Part shown: positions 47,614-60,150 of the stretch, one piece after another
Layout: every line of letters starts with the position of its first letter
How positions within the stretch are numbered: position 1 is the stretch's first letter
DNA from: Oscarella lobularis
Taxonomy: Eukaryota; Porifera; Homoscleromorpha; Homosclerophorida; Oscarellidae
Direction: 5' to 3'
Assembly: GCF_947507565.1 (NCBI RefSeq)
Contig: NC_089181.1
Span: 2,551,614 to 2,615,613 of the forward strand
DNA: 64,000 nt
The notes under the pieces: generated by a model
Told to the model about the DNA's origin: nothing
What the model saw: only the letters and a program-made list of their open reading frames with translations
Database searches by the model: none
Program-made: the position numbers and the translations under genes

Positions 47614-48976
47614 TTAGTGTTTTGTTTTTTTCAAAGGTGGTCCTAAAGAAACGTTATTATATAATACATACAGTACAGTAATAATAATTATCCTCTCACC
47701 TTCCCCGCCGTTCTCTTGCTTTGCTCCTACCTGTCTGGGTAGCCTGAATTGGACGCACATCATCGCCTTATTTGGTGCAACGTCTCTCACGTAGTGCACA
47801 CATGCATCGAGGTTCGCACCCAAAACCCGTTCGCATTGCACCTGAGCATCTCTCACAACGTCCTCCGCCTTTGAAAAACAATAGCAATAAATCATAGGCG
47901 AGTTTTCGCCAAACAAGCCGCCCGAAAACACGTCGAGAAAATCGACGGCCATAGCTGGCAGATTCATAATCACGTGAGAGACAGGCGACGACTTTTCCAC
48001 AACCTTCCGCAGAAATTCTCTCCCGTCCAAATTAAACGTCTTGACTCGATCCAAAACGCCGTTATTTCGAGCATTCGTCGCGAGATACTGAAACGAGTCG
48101 GGATTGAGATCATTGGCATAGATGACGCATCCCCTTTTTGCCGCCGGAATAGCAAACGGTCCCACGCCGGCAAACACGTCATAAACAACGTCACCAGGTC
48201 GAAGTAAATCCACAATTCGCTTATGTTCCGTGTGCAATCTCGAATTCCAATAAACCTTGGAGAAATCAAAAGTGAACGTGCATCCGTTCTCTTTCACCGT
48301 GGCCACCATGTCGTCGTCGCCGGCTAATAATTCCATCTTAAAAAAACGATACGTCTCCTCGATATTGCTCGTCTTATTGACGACGGTTCGCACGCGAGGA
48401 CAATTCTTGTCAAGAAGCACTTCGCCGATCACGCGCTTGTACTCCAGTTGGGAGTCTCTCAAATTGACGTGGGCTATGTGACCGACCGATTCGAATGCCG
48501 ACGTAACTTCGGCTCCAGACGGAAGTACGGCTCGCAATATTTTGTCCGCAGGCCAGATGTCATAGTTTAGTTGGAGACTATGGTCCGTCGACTCCGCACC
48601 GATGCTCGATAGAAAATCACGATCTTCGTCCTTTGGCGTTTCCAATGGTGAAAACAAAACCAGTTTTGTTCCCTGTTCCAGGTAAAATGTGACGTCATAA
48701 TTTTCCCTCGTTGTTCCTCCTCACCGGTTTTGGACCGTCGACAATTGTTTTCAGCCCTTTGCACGTCAGTAAACGTCCGTGGAAATGCTTTCGTACGGCT
48801 TGACACGATTTCGGTGGAACGACGAGAGCCGGGAGTGTGATTGTTTTCGTGAACGCTGCCTTGTCGAGCTTTTTCATGTGTCGAACCGACTCGGGTGGAC
48901 TAAACAGCTCCTTTTCTATTGCGTCCATGTCGACGAAGCGTCGGAATAACCGAAAACTGAATCGCAAACGGGACAT
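47614..48976 (-). CDS. TRMT5: tRNA (guanine37-N1)-methyltransferase
   Basis: Methylates G37 next to the anticodon, in cytosol and mitochondria, preventing frameshifting. ATG at 48976 gives a basic, Arg/Phe-rich start (MSRLRFSFRLFRRFVDMD) that would serve as a mitochondrial presequence. Family segments: AFESVGHIAHVNLRDSQLEY, LLDKNCPRVRTVVNKTSNIE, the SAM-binding motif DVFAGVGPFAIPAAKRGC, YANDLNPDSFQYLATNARNN, and NLPAMAVDFLDVF (catalytic NLP). A last small intron joins QENGGE to GPPLKKTKH, ending at 47614. Divergent from the next gene, 94 bp between starts. Confidence 0.93.
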
Positions 48977-49070
48977 ACGGAAATTTACAAGGGTCCCGGA
49001 TAGTTAGCGCGTCGCTCAACTTTTTTCCGTCCGAATCTACGTGCCGATTGGTTATTTCTAGTTGCAGCAG

Positions 49071-49778
49071 ATGCGAAAGTCAAAACGACGTGCAGCGAAA
49101 GCCCAAAAGGCCGCGACTGCCATCGTTTGTTCGACTCCAACGTTGTTGTCAGACTCGGACTCCGACGAGGAGCCCTCGCGAGCGCTGATGCCGTCTTCGA
49201 AGGCGAACGTGATTTCTCCAGTTGCAGTATCGCCCATAAAGGGAGCGTTCGAGGAAATAGAGCTGAACCCCAGTCGATTGAAACTGGAAACCCCGTCACC
49301 GTTGGCTGCGACAGAGATCGATGAGAGCACTGAGTGGAAAAAGGATACCCCTAAAACTAAAAGGGCGCTTGATTTCATCGCCGAGGAAAATGAAGACAAT
49401 AATGATGACGTGAGTGGGCGTGGTGGTAAATGGGTACTGTACGCGTATAATCTCGCGCGCTCTCTAGGCCGAATCTGACGAAGAGAAGTGGAGATATGTG
49501 AACAAAAAAGTGTGGAAGGAGCTACACCAGAAGATGAAAGAAGAGGCGAAGAAAGAGCGAGAGAAGAAAAAGCAGCGAGCAAAAAAAGTGAAGACAGAGG
49601 ACGGGGAAGAGGAGAAGGTGGTATATGACACCGCTAATTGCGTAGTTGTAATTCTACTTTCGTCTTGCCGTGTCTGTAGAGACTATTGCAGGAGAAGAAA
49701 TTGGACGAACTGTTGCGAAAGAAAGAAGAAGAGTTTAGCAAGATAAGGCAGTATAAACTGGTAATTAAGAAAGTGTAG
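49071..49778 (+). CDS. Possible sororin (CDCA5)-like basic protein
   Basis: Three exons. N terminus is basic (MRKSKRRAAKAQKAATAIVC) with STPTLLSDSDSDEE and several SP/TP sites; the middle has KKDTPKTKRALDFIAEE and a helical Lys/Glu stretch (KELHQKMKEEAKKEREKKKQ); it ends KKLDELLRKKEEEFSKIRQY and KLVIKKV. The final helix-strand pattern (LDE-x(6)-EF-x(5)-Y-x-L) recalls the C-terminal sororin domain, and the S/T-P-rich body fits a mitotic CDK substrate. Sororin protects cohesin from WAPL. The resemblance is short, so this could equally be another coiled nuclear protein. Confidence 0.38.
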
Positions 49779-49783
49779 ACGTG

Positions 49784-49964
49784 GTGCGCAGTGTTTCTAT
49801 TGAGTTTTTGCTTGAGCTACCTACATCAATGTTGTTGCTAAATAATAAAACGAGAAGGAAAATCTTGACAGGAGTGTGCAGTGTTTCTATTGAGTTTTTT
49901 TGCTTGAGGTACATCAATTGTGTTGTTAAATAAAAAAACGAAGGAAAAAAAACTTGACAGGAGT
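49784..49964. repeat. Direct repeat, 2 x about 90 bp, capturing the tRNA 3' end
   Basis: Two tandem copies, 49784-49873 and 49874-49964, share gtgtttctattgagttttt, ttgcttgag, acatcaa, gttgtt, aaataa and cttgacaggagt, with small indels. The right copy runs into the tRNA-Leu gene; the left copy ends with the same tgacaggagt, i.e. the last bases of the tRNA acceptor and T-stem, now stranded 90 bp downstream of the gene. Confidence 0.8.
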
Positions 49965-50073
49965 GGGATTCGAACCCACGCCTCCTGAGAGACTGGTGAC
50001 TTTACACATACGGGGAATTTATCCCATGCGTGGTGCCTAAAACCAGCGCCTTAGACCACTCGGCCATCCTGCC
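49955..50073 (-). tRNA. tRNA-Leu(UAG) with 37-nt intron
   Basis: Read on the minus strand: acceptor GGCAGGA pairs with TCCTGTC plus discriminator A; A box GGCCGAGTGGTC; anticodon stem CTGGT/ACCAG with loop TTTAGG, giving anticodon TAG; an intron of about 37 nt after position 37; a long variable arm (TCTCTCAGGAGGC) as in class II tRNAs; B box GGTTCGAATCC. The mature length would be 82 nt. An intron in tRNA-Leu at this canonical place is common in eukaryotes. Confidence 0.93.
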
Positions 50074-50306
50074 ACGGTGAAAACCAACCTTCTACACTCG
50101 TAATTATATCCACTGGCGGTACACCTGCACATATAGCCGCATAAACACAGCCTTTCCTGACCAACGATAGAGAGCAAACACAGAGAATCGTTCATATTCT
50201 TTTTTTTCTGCTTGCATAGAGCAAATAATGTTTTTTTTAATACATCAGTAATCAGCCTAAACTTCAGCACGCGCGCGGCGCGCGATATGTCCAGATCCTT
50301 ATAAAC

Positions 50307-53300
50307 TTACGTTTCAGCATCGACAGACCGCTTCAGCGTAAATCCTTTCGTTCCATCAGGACCATTCGGCTGCCTGATGACCGCGGCTCTAGTAAAAAAT
50401 TGATCACACCTTGCCTCTATGTCGCACGCCCTTGCATACCTCAGTCTCGCTTCTGCGGCCATAAATTTCTTTTTCTCTGCACTCCGTCCAGTCTGCATCA
50501 TCTTCCTCGGAGACGATGATCTCCTGTAGAATTAAATTACTAAAATTATGAATTTTCTATTACAGTCCTTACTCTACTATTTTCAATTCAATAGCGCACT
50601 CTCGTTTTGCCTTGACGCCGTATCCAATAGAAAATTCAACGACGTCACCGACCTGAGAATTCCCCCTATAGTCATTTCGTGGATGTAGTGACAACACTTA
50701 CGCGAATTTCTTTTTCGCCGCCCCGAAGTTCATTAGCGTGGAAGAAAAGATTCTCAAACTCGGGGCACGCAATAAAGCCAAACTAAAGAAACGCATAAAA
50801 ATTTAAACTTATTCCTCCCCCCTCTTTTTCCATCCCACTCGCCTGTCTCGACGTATGATACATATCCACTTTCCCCTGGTGTCTCTCCAACTTTCTGACG
50901 ACATTATAAGCTCGCCTCGTTCTCGTCAGAGAACACGTTCCAATCTGAAACGTCACCTATGCACGCCGCGTATCTCACACGCCTTGAAAAAACGAACGAC
51001 GACAGCGCACAATATCTTTCACCTTATCGTTCAATTGCAAATAGGTTTTGGAATCGACCACACTCGACACTCCAAAGTCGACTTCTTCTCCGTCGCCGGT
51101 TTCTATTATGCCGACGTAGGGCTTCTGTGAATCAATTTTCCAGCGAGTTATCAGCCAAGACGTTTCATGCTTACGTTTGAATGAACGTCTCTAAGTTGTT
51201 TTATCACGATACCCTCGTGAACAGTAGGTTCAAGAATCTTTTAGATATCATTTATTTTAGTATTTGCTCCCCCGGCCGGTCCGGTAGTTCTTTTACCGGC
51301 TTATCCAGTATCCCTTTGCCCAACGGAGTGACGTTATCCGCGTATCGTTTCCCACCTTTCTGCACAATAGAAAACTCGACTTCGCATCCGAAAAATAATT
51401 CGCTTGAGTCACAGACGCATGCTCTATAACGAAATTGATACTCTCTGTGAACTAACACTTCAAAATTCACTTACCCGTAATTAAAAAACACTTCGCCGTT
51501 GTGCCTCTCAAGTTCAATAAATCCAAAATGATCTTTGAGCACCGTCACATATCCCTTAATAAATTGAATCGATACTCGAAACTTTCTTCGCCACGTCGAA
51601 GCAAAGCGAATACCCGGTGCAAGGAAACATCCTTGGGAACGAACAATTTCGTCACATCTCCGGCTCGTTTCCGGCTCTCGTTACGTCTTGAAGTGAAAAC
51701 GTTAAATGACACCTACTCCAATGCAAAAACATGACTTTGTTTTCTTTTTGCTCTATCGCCTTTCTGACCTTGTCGCCGATTTCAATTTGCGTCCTTATGT
51801 CGGTCATGTCTTCGTCCGTAAACTTCAATACGTCGACGTCGTCGTTGAGAACGACTTCGATTTCGCCGCCCGCGCTTCCTCCGCGAGCGCTACTCGTCGA
51901 TCCGCCCTGTCGCCAATTGGTCACAACGCCTTCGTATCTCTCCTCGGATTTAATCTTAGAAACAAAACACAGGGATTTGATTTATGTCCGTTGCACTTGC
52001 AGACAACGTTTCTACCTCAAACTGAACCGTTCCCTTTGGAAGAATTTTAACGCGAACAGCTCGCTCCTTCTGCGAAGCCTTAATTCTCAAAATTTAATCA
52101 AAAAAATCGATTGAAGCTAAAAAAATCGCACCAGAAGCGGTGTATATTCGACTTCGTTTCCGCGCGATATTTCCTGCTGTAAAAGAAACGGAAGTTGGAC
52201 AATGAACGGAGTTTGGACTGAAACGTCTACCGAATCGACGACTTCGCAAAAATGAAAAAAGAGGGTCGTGTCGCGCGTGGCGCAACCAATAAAACCGAAG
52301 CCGTCCTTAATCGAATGCACGATTCCCTGCTCGCGTTCGTCCTCGTCCACAAAATCGCGCAGAGCCACTTCAGTGGCTCGATCTTGCCCGTTCCTCTTGT
52401 CTATTAGAAATATGATGCGCAGCCCCTTCCCCGTTCTATTTTTAACCTGTTGCTAGGCGAAATGTCACTGAATCACCTGGCAACAGTGTGCACGACGTTG
52501 CCAAGTCTCTCTTGTAGAAAACGTAGCTGGCATCCCTGAGAGAGAAACAGCTGGCAAAAATAGAACAATCTTTTCAGAGACTGACCATCCAGCCCCATCT
52601 TCATTCACTGTGCCAAAATGAGAATTTCTCGCCTGAGTCATTGAGAAGAAGACAGTCAATATAATTAGATGTATTTCAGATTTGCTGTACCTCTCTTTCT
52701 GGTCTTGTCGAGTCGTCTATCTCCTGAATTTTTCCGTAATAGAGACGCTGACTAATATCCTAGGAATTTTCGTGAGTTGTGTTCTCGCACTGTCGCGGCT
52801 CTTGGCTCACGTCAATTTGCACTGTTCCCGGTGGAAGTTTTTTGATTTGAGTTGCCACCGTTTTTCCCTGCGGAAAAAAAGTACAAATACAGTAGTTCAT
52901 TGTCCACCCCAGCAGGCCAAATACGTTGACCCACGTGTCGATTTTGCACAATAAAAACGACTTCGTCGCTGACTCTCAGCAAATCGAATCCCTCTCCGCA
53001 TTCAGTCCGATGAAAGAAGATCTGAAGAAGAAGAAAAAAAGGAATAAGACAACGCTATTGCGAATCGACTCTCACCTCGCCCACTTCGTCGGCTCTCTCA
53101 ATGAACCCAAAACTGTCCTTCAGAGACGCAATGATTCCCTCGACTTTCTCCTCCTTCTTTCGCTTTTCCAGCGACACGGAAATAGCGCGGACGATACCCG
53201 TTCTAAAAAAGAAAATCGATATGAAGATTACCTACCTCTTTTGTTACATACCTCTTGTGCGTCGATACGGAGAGAGAGACCTCGTCGCCGGTCATGAGGT

Positions 53301-54302
53301 CAACCGATTTGTCGATCAAGTCCCCAATGCCAAAAGAAAGAAAAAAGCATTCCTAGATACAGTACCCTCGTAGATGAATAAGAAAAACAAATAGACTCTT
53401 TTACCCCTTTGTACTCGCATGTTATCCTTCCCTCATCCGGATTCCATCTATTAGGATAAAGCCTGTCAAGGAGCTACACGGCAATCGATTAGCGCTTAAA
53501 TGCCATAACGTGGTTTGTGTACTACTACTCACTGAGAATTTCCCTCCCTTTGATGACGGTGATGACGATGACAAGCTGCTTGTTCTCCGAGGCAGGCTGT
53601 CTACTCGACCAGTCACCTTCGTGTCACCGATCAGCTAAATTTTCAATATTTTTAGTGACTATTTTTTTGCCGTGAGATACAAACTTCAAATGCCAGGTCT
53701 TTTGCTTCGATGGAGTTCACTCTTATAGCAGTTGGTTTCTTCGCTTTGCGATCCACCACCTCCACAAATTCAACGGGATCTGAGCGAGAAGGAAAAAAAA
53801 GACGTCACTATGGCGACAGAGGCGTTCGAATGCTCTTTTTTATATTCCTTTACCTCCGACGTCTAACGTTTCGGGTTCGCCGCGATATTGGGAAAAATGA
53901 AAGAAAAGTCGCACGACCCTTTCGCACGATTCAATGAAACCGTAGGATCCCTGAAAAAAAAAACACGCGCACAAAGTCGCGTCACAACAAAAGGATCGAC
54001 TGGAGAAACTAACACAGAGCTTCTCGATGATTCCCTGTTCCTTTTCGCTAAAGAAAAGTCAAATCTCATTTGGGGGGGAATTTTGGTAGGCGAGTTTCCT
54101 CCCCTACTTGTGGACTTTCGAATCTTCGACGCCGAGCTGCGTCTGATAGGCGAGTCGATTGAGCGGATTCTTGGCTAGATGAGCCGTCGGCTTGCGTCGA
54201 ACGATCGAATGGCTATCGCTCTTCGCACGTGGAAAAGAGAACGATGGGCTTTTATATTCGTTTGACGCTTCGAATGACTCTTACCTTGGAGTAAAATGCC
54301 AT
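50307..54302 (-). CDS. CSDE1: Cold-shock-domain RNA-binding protein CSDE1/UNR
   Basis: Cytoplasmic mRNA-binding translation and stability regulator with alternating canonical and non-canonical cold-shock domains. ATG at 54302 (MAFYSK), then RRKPTAHLAKNPLNRLAYQT and CSD1 (EQGIIEKL ... GSYGFIESCERVVRLFFHFS, QYRGEPETLDVG). Other CSDs show GIVHSIKDGFGFIGCATRDT with LFFHFCEV, IFFHRTECGEGFDLLRVSDE, and a degenerate one with SSARGGSAGGEIEVVLNDDV. The SUZ-C-like end is AAVIRQPNGPDGTKGF, matching the human LRQPRGPDNSMGF. The stop after VDAET (50307) overlaps a donor-like GTAAGT, so a few more residues in another exon are possible. Some 20 short introns; individual exon joins not all verified. Confidence 0.9.
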
Positions 54303-54757
54303 TTCAGATCTAGACGTCTGACTGCAGAGACGAAAACAATAGCAAATGCGGGTTTCTTCGAGAACGTTCTCAGCACCGATTGCGTTCTCGTTTTTTGCGC
54401 CACGCTGCTTGACGTATTTCACTTAGTAAGGTTTGCTCGCATCAATGGTACAAATCTAGAGGGTCTACGGCTCTCCGTCTGTCGCCATTTGATGGTGAAA
54501 CGACTCCTGGCCGGTTGATGGTCAATCCCACAGCGTGCGCTACAGCGATACTCTTAGCGCTTACGTCATAGACGGCGTCATAGACCGCCTTGACCAGTTG
54601 TGCGGGTTGCCACGTGATACCATGTAAACCTATCAACATCCGGGAGAGAGAAGCGATGTCCTGTCAATCCAGCATCAATCCAGTAAGTCAGATCTTTGAT
54701 ATGCAATAAACGAGGTTGCGATTGCCACATTTCTCTTCGAAGTCGGCGTATCGACGC
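54303..54757. promoter_or_regulatory. Divergent intergenic region, CSDE1 / GABA-T 1
   Basis: 455 bp between start codons. A minus-strand ATG frame at 54639 (MLIGLHGITWQPAQLVKAVY) ends at a donor-like gtaagc, but cannot be joined in frame to CSDE1; it may be a 5' leader exon or chance. No other gene is visible. Confidence 0.35.
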
Positions 54758-57503
54758 ATGGATCGCGTTTGGAGGCTCGCTTGCCGTAGAATTTCAACCT
54801 TCCTGACCCAAATACGCCCACAATCTGCGCTTCCTGCCTTACAGCCCACGATCGATCCGATCGATCGTCATCGAGGTAGGAAAATTAGGAAAACGCGTCC
54901 CACATCGCGAGAACGTAGCATATGCGCAACGCACGCACTAGGTCGTAGATTTCCTGCACGACTCGGATTTTGTATTCGTTCGTTTCGCGTCGCATGGTGT
55001 CAGGACGTTGCGCCCCCGTATTCAGTGTCTACTCGGGGTACTAATTTCTAAAAGGGACCGAATAGTAGCCTTCACCCGTAACTGGACACTCTAATTTTTA
55101 GATTTTGAACACGGACCGTACGTGAAGACGCGAATCCCAGGCCCGAAATCACAGGTGACTGTAAAGCGGAACTGTAACCGCGGCGCCCGCGTGCTTTTAA
55201 TTTGATTACCGCGGAATGTAGGCACTGCTTGCCAGACTGGGATCGATACAGGTAAGTAAACGCGTTCTAGCCCAGACCGAACTGGTTCTCACGAAAATCC
55301 TACAATAGGACGGAAGAACGGTGCGCTTCTTTATCGATTTCGAAAAGAGCGCAGGCAACTATCTGGTCGACGCGGACGGAAATCGTTTTCTGGATGTCTA
55401 TTGCCAGATTGCGTCACTCGCTCTCGGGTACAATCACCCAGATATTCTCGCCTCGTTGAGAAATCCCGCCAATGCCGTAAGCGCGGGAAAAATCGCATAT
55501 CGATTAATTGATTCATTGACTCCTACGATATAGCATCTCCTCGCCAATCGACCATGCCTAGGCGTGACTCCGCCCATTGAATTTATTCATCTTCTTGAAT
55601 CAAGCGTTTTATCGGTAAACAATTCCACCGTTACGTTACACTGGCGTGCACTGTCAAACGTTAGATGGCACCGTCTGGCTTGCGTCAGGTCATGCTCGCC
55701 ATGTGCGGATCTTGTTCGAACGAGACTGCGTTCAAATTCGCTTTCGCCTACTACAGAGTTAGTATATAAGACCCATTCTCTCTGCGCGTCGGCACACTAA
55801 CACGCTTGTCGTCTCGCCAGCACAAACAACGACGAGGCACTTCGCCCACACAGGAAGAACTAGAAACTTCCTTATCCAACCAGGTTTAAATAACAGAGCC
55901 CCCGCCCGTGTATTATGTAACTATTCTCTCCTCTAGGCCCCTGGCAGTCCTGATCTCTCCGTACTTGGTTTCACCGGTGCAAATCACGGACGATCGGGCG
56001 CAGGTCTGTTATGACGACTCTGCTTACCTTGAAAAATTCAATACATCTACATTAGGTTCTCTATCGGCTTCTCATCACAAAGCTATCTGCAAGGTCGACT
56101 TTCCGGCATTTGACTGGCCCCGGGCATCGTTTCCCCGACTCCGTTACCCGCTGAACGAGTTTGTTGCGGAAAACGAACGCGAAGAGGCCCGCTGTCTAGC
56201 GGAAGTAAGTCCTGGGAAAAGTCGTCCCTTCCCCCCCTGCGGGGAGAAGGACGACGAGAATCTAGAGTAAAATACTTATCGTTGAAATTCAACAGAAACG
56301 ACCCCGCAACGTCGTCACCGTAGAGAGGTATAGACTAATTCTTTGTAGATCTCTCGTCTCGTCTGCAAGGGAGAGTCTAAGTCAATACCAATACCCATTA
56401 TTAGTCTATATACATGCACGTGGAGCCTTGGCCGACCTTTGACTGTTGTTCTTGCTTCTAGATCGATGGCGTGATGACGCAAAGAAAAGCCGAAGGGCGA
56501 CCCGTCGCATGTCTCATAGTTGAGCCTATTATGTCTGAAGGAGGTTGGTTTGATCGGCTAAAAATCTCCTCTTTTTCTATTTTCTACCGGCGCCTTTTGC
56601 TTGCGTGTTTCCAGGCGACATGCACGCGTCTCCTTCTTTCTTCCGACGTCTGAGAAAATTGGTCAAAGAGGTGAGAATGCATCCGGAAGTAGAAGGAAAG
56701 AATAATCCTTTTTTCCTTCGTCACGTGATGCAAACAGCACGATGCTCTTTTTATTGCCGACGAAGTGCAAACGGGCGTCGGAGCGACGGGCTACGTGTGG
56801 TGAGCGCGCTTTTTTGACGTGCCACGGCGTTCGTTTCGACTCAAAATTCTCGCAGGGCTCACGAATCGTGGGGTTTGGACGAGCCGCCCGATATGGTGAC
56901 TTTCTCGAAGAAAATGCAGACGGGCGGCGTCTATCTTCGCGACGGGCTCTTTCCCGTTCTGGTAAATCGATTCGTCGCGCTGTCGACGTGTGACACCATT
57001 GTTCTTTAGCCCGGTCGAATCGGGAATACGTGGATGGGAGATCCGGCCAAACTTGTTGTCGCGTGCGAAATTGCTAACGTGATACGACGCGATCGACTGA
57101 TCGATTTGGTTCGTCTGTCCGGCGAGGAGATGCTCAAAGGAATGGCGTACCTGCAGGTGCGTAAAATACGGCTAAATCCGAGAAAAGGCTCACGTGATGC
57201 GCGCATATAGAGCCGGCACCCTCTGATATCGAACGTTCGCGGAATGGGGACGTTTTGCGCCTTCGATCTTCCTTCGACCGAACTTCGTGACTCGATGCTC
57301 ACTTCGCTGATGAACAAAGGTAAGCATGCACAGTGACGTAGGGCGAAAAATTAATTTGGCCTTTTTTTTTCGGTGGAATAGGAGTCTTTGCCGTGGGATG
57401 CAGCACGAAGACGATTCGACTGCGACCGTCCCTTACTTTCGCTTTGAGACATGTTCACGTCTTTTTAGACGTTCTTGAAGCAGTGCTCACTGATGCCGAA
57501 TAA
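54758..57503 (+). CDS. ABAT: 4-aminobutyrate aminotransferase, copy 1
   Basis: Mitochondrial PLP enzyme that converts GABA plus 2-oxoglutarate to succinic semialdehyde plus glutamate. ATG at 54758 opens a basic presequence (MDRVWRLACRRISTFLTQIR). About 14 exons follow the family: FEHGPYVKTRIPGPKSQ, GNYLVDADGNRFLDVYCQIA, GYNHPDILASLRNPAN, VMLAMCGSCSNETAFK (PLP phosphate site and the Cys-x-x-Cys of the iron-sulfur site), FPAFDWPRASFPRLRYPL, ACLIVEPIMSEGG, ALFIADEVQTGVGATG (Asp to PLP nitrogen), VTFSKKMQTGGVYLRDG (Schiff-base Lys), NTWMGDPAKL, RLRPSLTFALRHVHVFLDVL. Appears intact. First of three tandem paralogues. Confidence 0.93.
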
Positions 57504-57823
57504 TGTTGCTCGCTTTTTGCGCAGCATTACAAGGAAGACAAAAAATACTATAGTACACAGTACACTTTTATCTTTATCAGCATCAAGCTTGGTAGAAAAT
57601 TATTTGCTCTTCTTCTCTGATAAATCACGAACCCATCTGTCCAAAAGGTGCATAATTCCAATGACGACAGTGCAATGTTAGTGTATCTATGGTGGGTTGG
57701 CATGGGCCCAACGGGACCTGGATGGACCTGCTGAACGAGTATAGGCCTGTCGTTCGTAATGACGTTTTTCCGTCACCTACGCTCGCATCCTCGCATAACG
57801 GGCATTTCAAGTGTTGACTAGCA

Positions 57824-60111
57824 ATGAAAAGGGTCCTACGTCAACTCGCGGGTGCGACGCTCCGATACCACCATCCGTGCCGATACCGATCGTCGTTTGC
57901 GCGATCGTCAGCGCCGTTCGTTCAGTCGCGCGAGTCGTACGAGGGTAAGTTCACGTCGCACACGGTGTGGCGTCGCTCGGGGGTCGAGGCACGCCCCTCC
58001 TCCCCGCAATTTTTATTTATTCTCATTTCAGAAGTTGACGGTCCAGAAATGATTACGAGCATACCGGGACCAAGATCAAAAGTAAGACAATGAAATTCTT
58101 CGAATAAGTGTTAGTGAAGTTCATCACCAGGCTCTTATTGATGATCTAAATCCAATACAGGTCAGGTCCTCTGGATATAACGGGATCAGGATTTAGATAT
58201 CTTTTTTCAAAAACAAGGAGAGTCGAACTGTTCATTTTTTTGCTGACTACGCTTCCAGCAACGGAAGCTACGTCATGGACGTTGACGGAAATCGCTTGCT
58301 TGACCTCAATTGCCAAATAGCGTCGTTGCCACTCGGATACAATCATCCTGCAATTGTTGCAGCACTCAGGAACCCAAATAACACGGTAGGCTCTCTCTAT
58401 GTACATGTAGTACACATCTTAGTTACGTGTTTCCTTCTTTAGCATTTGCTTGCCAATAGACCAGCACTTGGATATTGTCCTCCGAGAGAATTTGTTGCCA
58501 TGCTGGAGGACAGTCTTCTTGCGGTACGAAAAAATCGATAGATTATTCTGCGTGCATAATCTCTACTCTCAGGTTGCTCCATTCAAAATGAAACAAGTCA
58601 TGACAACCATGTGTGGCTCCTGCTCGAATGAGAACGCTTTCAAGACGAGCTTCATGCACTACATGGTTTGACTGCATAGCATCTCCACTCCGATTAATTA
58701 TTTAATTAAATCCTTTTTGATAGCAACAAATGCGAGGGAGCGGGTCTCCTACAGATGAAGAAATCCAGACGTGCGTTCAGAATAAGGTCTATACTGCTAA
58801 TCATATAGACTACGTACTAAGCTATACAAATAGACGCCTGGGTCGTGTAAACTTTCGATCTTAGCCTTTTCTGGAGGCTTCCATGGACGTTCGTCACTCG
58901 GTGAGAATCGTCTGAAGATAGATGTACTGTACAAAATAGCGAATACTCGAACACAGGAGCTCTAACAGCATCCAGCAGCAAAGTGGCTTTTAAACTCGAC
59001 TTGCCAGCATTTGACTGGCCCCTGGCACCGTTTCCCCAACTTCAGTACCCACTAGAAGATCACATTCGCGAGAACAGAGAGGAGGAGAATCGGTGTCTTG
59101 CTGCAGTCGAAGAGATACTTGATTCACAGCTAAAGGCCAACTGCCCCGTTGCTGCCATCTGCGTGGAACCCATTCAGGCAGAAGGAGGTAAACAACAATA
59201 GTGTTCTCGCTGTAGTCGTGAGAGATAAGCGAGTAGGCGACAATTATGCATCGCCTGCGTTTTTCAAGGAACTCCAACGATTGGGAAAAGCGGTAAGCTC
59301 GTGAAAGAGAAACGTTCAATGACGAAAATCGTCTCGATTAGTACCGAGCTCTGCTTATCGTTGACGAAGTTCAAACTGGTTGCGGCGCAACTGGCCACAT
59401 GTGGTATGGCATACAGGGTATCTATCTACTGGACTTGTGTTAGCAAATAGTTGCAGGGCGCACGAGAGCTGGCAACTCGACGAACCGCCCGACATGGTAA
59501 CATTTTCAAAGAAAATGCAAACGGGAGGCGTCTACGTCCGGAACGGACTTCGCCCCAAGCAGGTGACAGCGGAACTCTCTGATATTCGAAATTTCTATAT
59601 TCTTTTCTCCCTTGCATGATATAGCCGGGTCGTCTTGGTTGCACGTGGATGGGAGATCCCGCCAAGCTGCTCATGGCCGTCGAAATCATCGATGTCATTC
59701 TGAGGGATCGGCTCGTCGATCTCGTTCGCGTCAGCGGCGGAGAATTACTGGGTGGGCTCAAAGAGCTCGAGGTAAATAACGAAACGTTGATTTCTCTCAG
59801 CTATTCGAGCTCTTTTCTCAGAACTCCTATTCGATCCTGTCTGCAGCACGTGGCATGGGCACGTACTGCGCGGTAGACTTACCGACGACTGAAATACGAG
59901 ATGACGTCATCAAGGCTCTGCACAATCGAGGTATAGGGGGGCCCCCACGGCGATATGTTTCGTTCGTTTGAGTCTTTTGTTCTTCTGCCCAGGCGTTTAC
60001 GTCATTGGCAGCGGCGTGAGGTCGATTCGCCTAAGACCGGCGCTGACGCTTACTCCCCGCCACGTTGGCGTCTTTCTCGACATTCTTGACGGTGTTCTGG
60101 CGGACTTCTAA
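57824..60111 (+). CDS. 4-aminobutyrate aminotransferase, copy 2
   Basis: Same exon plan as copy 1, beginning with a basic mitochondrial presequence (MKRVLRQLAGATLRYHHPCR). Key parts are all present: PEMITSIPGPRSK, SYVMDVDGNRLLDLNCQIAS, MTTMCGSCSNENAFK, AFSGGFHGRSSL, LPAFDWPLAPFPQLQYPLED, AAICVEPIQAEGG, ALLIVDEVQTGCGATG, VTFSKKMQTGGVYVRNG, CTWMGDPAKLL, IRLRPALTLTPRHVGVFLDI. Intact. The segment around VDEVQTG(C) is nearer to vertebrate ABAT (GGCTG) than copy 1 (GVGATG). The start codon lies 320 bp after the stop of copy 1. Confidence 0.93.
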
Positions 60112-60150
60112 GGCAAAAATAAGGATTTTCGACTACAGAGGACGCACGTT

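Noticed and set aside
50037-50270. Extra 3' exon of CSDE1 after a GTAAGT at the stop codon
   Set aside because: The frame would run into the tRNA-Leu gene and has no similarity to CSDE1; the stop after VDAET is simpler.
54442-54639. Minus-strand frame MLIGLHGITWQPAQLVKAVY as the first exon of CSDE1
   Set aside because: Its donor cannot join in phase to the exon with MAFYSK, which has its own ATG and leads correctly into cold-shock domain 1.
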